This document shows positions 51,227-53,427 of a stretch of 53,427 nt of DNA, piece by piece (position 1 is the stretch's first letter; each line of letters starts with the position of its first letter). Source of the stretch: Clostridiales bacterium (GTDB taxonomy: Bacteria > Bacillota > Clostridia > Christensenellales > Borkfalkiaceae); the NCBI GenBank assembly GCA_003523255.1, contig DPGH01000001.1, positions 1-53,427 of the forward strand, in the 5' to 3' direction. A model generated the notes under the pieces. The model had not been told where the DNA came from. It saw only the letters and a program-made list of their open reading frames with translations, and ran no database searches. The translations under genes were made by a program, and so were the position numbers.

Positions 51227-52639
51227 ATGCGTAAGACAAAAATAATCTGCACCATAGGCCCCGCCAGCGAAAACGAGGAAACGCTCGAAAAACTTTTGAA
51301 CGCGGGCATGAACGTAGCCCGCCTTAACTTTTCGCACGGCACGCACGAAGAACATCAGAAAAAAATCGACGCGTTAAAGCGCGTTCGCGAACGGCTTAAA
51401 AAACCGCTCGGCATAATGCTTGACACAAAAGGACCCGAGTGCCGCATAAAAACGTTTGAAAACGGCGTTATAAACCTTAAAAAGGGCGACCCTTTCACCT
51501 TTACCACGAGAGATATTATCGGTAACGAAAGCATAGTTTCCGTCGCATACGAAGGATTAAACGAGGACGTTGCCGTCGGCGATACTATACTTTTAAATAA
51601 CGGGCTTTCTTCTTTCGTCGTTGACGAGATTGACGGACAGGACATAAAATGCACCACCGTTGTCGGCGGCGAAATACGCAACAGAAAAAGCATGAGTTTT
51701 CCCGGCAAGGTTTTGCGGCAGGCATACCTTTCCGACCAGGATAAAGAAGATTTGCTTTTCGGCATAAAAAACGACGTGGACTTTATAGCCTGCTCGTTCG
51801 TTTCCGTAGCGCAGGACCTTATAGACGTTAAAAACTTTCTCGCGGAGAACGGCAACCTTAAATGCGAACTCATCGCCAAGATAGAAAATCAGTCCGGCAT
51901 AGACAATATCGAAGAGATTTGCCGCGAATGCGACGGCATAATGATAGGCAGGGGCGATATGGGCGTTGAAATTCCGTTTGAAAAACTCCCCGCCGCGCAA
52001 AAGAAGATAATTACCAAATGCCGCATGCTCGGCAAGCGCGTAATCACCGCGACCGAAATGCTCGAATCGATGATTTCTAACCCCCGCCCCACCAGAGCGG
52101 AAATTTCTGACGTGGCTAACGCCGTGTACGACGGCACCAGCGCGATAATGCTTTCCGGCGAAACGGCTATGGGCAAATATCCCGTTAAAACCGTTGAAAC
52201 CATGGCTAAAATCGCCGAAGCGACCGAAAAAAGCATACATTATAAAAACAGATACTACTCTTCCGATTTCAAAATCAAAAACACGGCGGACGCGATTTCT
52301 CACGCGACGTGCGCGCTGTCTATCGACGTCGACGCGAAAGCCATCGTCGTATATTCGACTTCGGGCATCACGGCGAGAATGGTTTCTCGCTTCCGCTCCC
52401 CTATCGATATTTTAGGGCTCACCACGGAGAAAAAGACCTGGCACCGCGTTTCTCTCTCCTGGGGCGTTACCCCCGCGCTTTGCGAAAAGTGCGCCTCTAC
52501 CGAGGAGATGACCGAACACGCTAAACAAATCGCCAAAGAAGTATTCAAATTAAAAACCGGCGATAAAATAATCATCACCTGCGGCGCGCCCGGCGGCAAA
52601 CCCGGCAGCACCAACCAGATACGCGTAGAAGAGATTTAA
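51227..52639 (+). CDS. pyk: Pyruvate kinase
   Basis: The last glycolytic step, from phosphoenolpyruvate and ADP to pyruvate and ATP. The 470 residues cover the A, B and C domains but not the extra C-terminal PEP-utiliser domain of some Bacillota. Signatures: KIICTIGPAS (4-13), MNVARLNFSHGTHEEH (about 28-43), LDTKGPE (about 64-70), the active-site IAKIENQSG and IMIGRGDMGVEIPFE (about 238-252), and ATEMLESMI. The C domain ends in ITCGAPGGKPGSTNQIRV, normal for the family. AAAGGAG precedes the ATG. Monocistronic, with its own promoter and terminator, divergent from nrdD. Confidence 0.98.
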   Translation: MRKTKIICTIGPASENEETLEKLLNAGMNVARLNFSHGTHEEHQKKIDALKRVRERLKKPLGIMLDTKGPECRIKTFENGVINLKKGDPFTFTTRDIIGNESIVSVAYEGLNEDVAVGDTILLNNGLSSFVVDEIDGQDIKCTTVVGGEIRNRKSMSFPGKVLRQAYLSDQDKEDLLFGIKNDVDFIACSFVSVAQDLIDVKNFLAENGNLKCELIAKIENQSGIDNIEEICRECDGIMIGRGDMGVEIPFEKLPAAQKKIITKCRMLGKRVITATEMLESMISNPRPTRAEISDVANAVYDGTSAIMLSGETAMGKYPVKTVETMAKIAEATEKSIHYKNRYYSSDFKIKNTADAISHATCALSIDVDAKAIVVYSTSGITARMVSRFRSPIDILGLTTEKKTWHRVSLSWGVTPALCEKCASTEEMTEHAKQIAKEVFKLKTGDKIIITCGAPGGKPGSTNQIRVEEI

Positions 52640-52716
52640 CGACTGTTAAAATGTCGGCTTGATTTTACCGCGTACGGTTAAAAAAATATTAAACGGTTAA
52701 CTCAAATGTATTAAAG

Positions 52717-52748
52717 CGGGCAGCCCGTAAAAGGCTGCCCGTTTTTTT
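52717..52748 (+). terminator. Terminator after pyk
   Basis: CGGGCAGCC (52717-52725) pairs with GGCTGCCCG (52733-52741), followed by seven T. A lone TTAACTC (52697-52703), the same motif as in the operator at 53.1 kb, lies just before it. Confidence 0.93.
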
Positions 52749-52770
52749 CTTTTAACGTTTAATTAAACCG

Positions 52771-53055
52771 CTATTTTACGCTTCTCAATAAATGTAAAAG
52801 CGCGGTTTTGTTATCGGGTGTTAAAGATTTTACTCGCCTTATCAACTCGTCCTCGTGGTCCGGCTCCCTAAAAAATTCCGACAGCGTTATCCCGAACGCG
52901 TTGCATATCGCACGGAGAGTAGAGATTTTGGGCTCGGTTTTTCTGCTGTATAAATTGTTGAGAGTAGACTGCGTAAGCCCGCTTTACAGCGCGAGATAGT
53001 TTTTAGACCAGTTGCGCTCCGCCCTTAACTCCTCAATCTTATCTAATACGTCCAT
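52771..53055 (-). pseudogene. XRE family regulator interrupted by an in-frame stop
   Basis: Read from the ATG at 53055, the frame gives MDVLDKIEELRAERNWSKNYLAL, then TAA (52984-52986), then SGLTQSTLNNLYSRKT, EPKISTLRAICNAFGITLSEFF and a C-terminal tail to a TAG at 52771-52773. Without the stop this is a textbook 94-residue XRE/Cro helix-turn-helix protein. The stop falls at the start of helix 2, exactly where a Gln or Arg codon (CAA to TAA is one change) would be expected. The frame after the stop has no start of its own. Everything else is intact, so this is a very recent loss, a sequence error, or readthrough. It diverges from a lipoprotein gene with palindromic sites between. Confidence 0.8.
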
Positions 53056-53099
53056 AATCAATATTTTTCCCCCGTTTTTATTGATTATATAACTTAAAC

Positions 53100-53153
53100 G
53101 AGTTAAGTAGTTAACTCAATATGGTTGACAAACTAACCCATATGAGTTAAACT
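53100..53153 (+). promoter_or_regulatory. Promoter with GAGTTAA palindromes
   Basis: A perfect dyad GAGTTAA-GTAG-TTAACTC (53100-53117) lies before TTGACA (53125-53130), 17 nt and TAAACT (53148-53153). A further GAGTTAA (53144-53150) overlaps the -10 box, and with the TTAACTCAATATGG half-site it forms a larger imperfect dyad (arms about 53110-53124 and 53138-53152) around the -35 box. It is placed to repress the lipoprotein gene and the divergent XRE gene. Confidence 0.72.
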
Positions 53154-53184
53154 TTTCGTAGAGGTATTATCCTGGAGGTTTTTT

Positions 53185-53427
53185 ATGAAAAACAGAAAAA
53201 GACTTTTAACGCTTGCGCTTTTGTGTATGGCGGTAGCATTTTCCGTTTTAGGGTTAACTGCCTGCGACAACAAAGGAGATAACCGCGACCCGCAAATCGT
53301 GGCGGTTTATAACGCCTACGTTGCCAACGCAAACGAAAAGGGTTCTACGCCCCTTTCTTATGAAGAGTGGCTTAAATCCATTAAAGGCGAAAAGGGCGAT
53401 AAAGGCGACCCCGGCAAGTCCGCTTAT
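53185..53427 (+). CDS. Lipoprotein with collagen-like tract (partial)
   Basis: The first 81 codons of a gene that runs off the window. A lipoprotein signal ends in GLTAC (Cys27). It is followed by AVYNAYVANANEKGSTPLSYEEWLKSI, a segment often seen in Clostridia just before collagen-like repeats, and then KGEKGDKGDPG, the start of a Gly-X-Y tract. CTGGAGG sits before the ATG. The protein is likely surface-exposed. It is driven by the promoter with GAGTTAA palindromes, divergent from the broken XRE gene. Its size and C-terminus are unknown. Confidence 0.85.
   Translation, partial: MKNRKRLLTLALLCMAVAFSVLGLTACDNKGDNRDPQIVAVYNAYVANANEKGSTPLSYEEWLKSIKGEKGDKGDPGKSAY

Noticed and set aside
51593..52303. 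A 236-codon open frame on the minus strand
   Set aside because: It is antisense to pyruvate kinase and has no recognisable motif or start signal.
1..53427. CRISPR arrays, insertion sequences, prophage or integrase genes
   Set aside because: I saw no regularly spaced direct repeats, no transposase or integrase motifs and no attachment-site duplication at the tRNA genes.

Overview
The window looks like a chromosomal segment of an anaerobic, endospore-forming member of the Clostridia (Bacillota). The case rests on SpoIIE, SpoVT and a SpoVB-like flippase, meso-diaminopimelate dehydrogenase, an oxygen-sensitive class III ribonucleotide reductase, consensus sigma-A promoters and Gly/Cys/Leu tRNAs with encoded CCA. 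The carbohydrate genes suit a gut organism. A more exact placement (for example Christensenellales or a relative) is a guess.

Layout. 1-450: three tRNA genes and terminators. 450-1,800: a short unexplained stretch and degV. 1,800-4,200 (minus strand): a GH43 enzyme, tmRNA (ssrA), smpB and secG, so trans-translation and secretion genes sit together. 4,200-8,900 (minus): lower glycolysis, with pgk and tpiA under a consensus promoter and then a PHP phosphatase with gpmI; pyruvate kinase lies far away at 51.2 kb. 8,900-17,200 (minus): a Na/Pi-type transporter with a PhoU tail, TrmL, a nitrilase-fold protein that has lost its catalytic triad, a dihydrouridine synthase, a SpoVB-like flippase, SpoVT, a ComEC-like metallo-beta-lactamase protein and Ddh. 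17,300-19,700 (plus): spoIIE behind a promoter with Spo0A-type sites.

20,000-29,000 is a hexuronate island. uxaB-uxaA-yitT-uxaC run on the minus strand, divergent from an araC-type regulator with interlocked promoters. A second minus-strand operon follows: an acetyl-esterase-like hydrolase, an SGNH hydrolase and an amidohydrolase. Uronate isomerase, tagaturonate reductase and altronate dehydratase together make the galacturonate branch, and the esterases would suit acetylated pectin-like material.

29,000-47,400 is the most unusual part. One consensus promoter appears to drive about 18 kb on the minus strand: a sugar-type solute-binding lipoprotein, two ABC permeases, a 1,025-residue secreted beta-sandwich protein, a DUF4838 lipoprotein, a 2,476-residue lipoprotein with four copies of a beta-helix-like module, and a 566-residue protein with one copy of the same module and a Cys-containing C-terminal membrane anchor. 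It reads as an import system co-expressed with a set of large surface proteins; the substrate is unknown.

47,500-53,427: a thioredoxin-reductase-like flavoprotein without recognisable NADPH motifs lies 2 nt behind an anaerobic ribonucleotide reductase fused to a glutaredoxin-like domain. Paired NrdR-type boxes lie upstream. Pyruvate kinase is divergent. The window closes with an XRE regulator broken by an in-frame stop, a set of GAGTTAA palindromes, and the start of a lipoprotein with a collagen-like tract. I saw no insertion sequence, CRISPR array or prophage.
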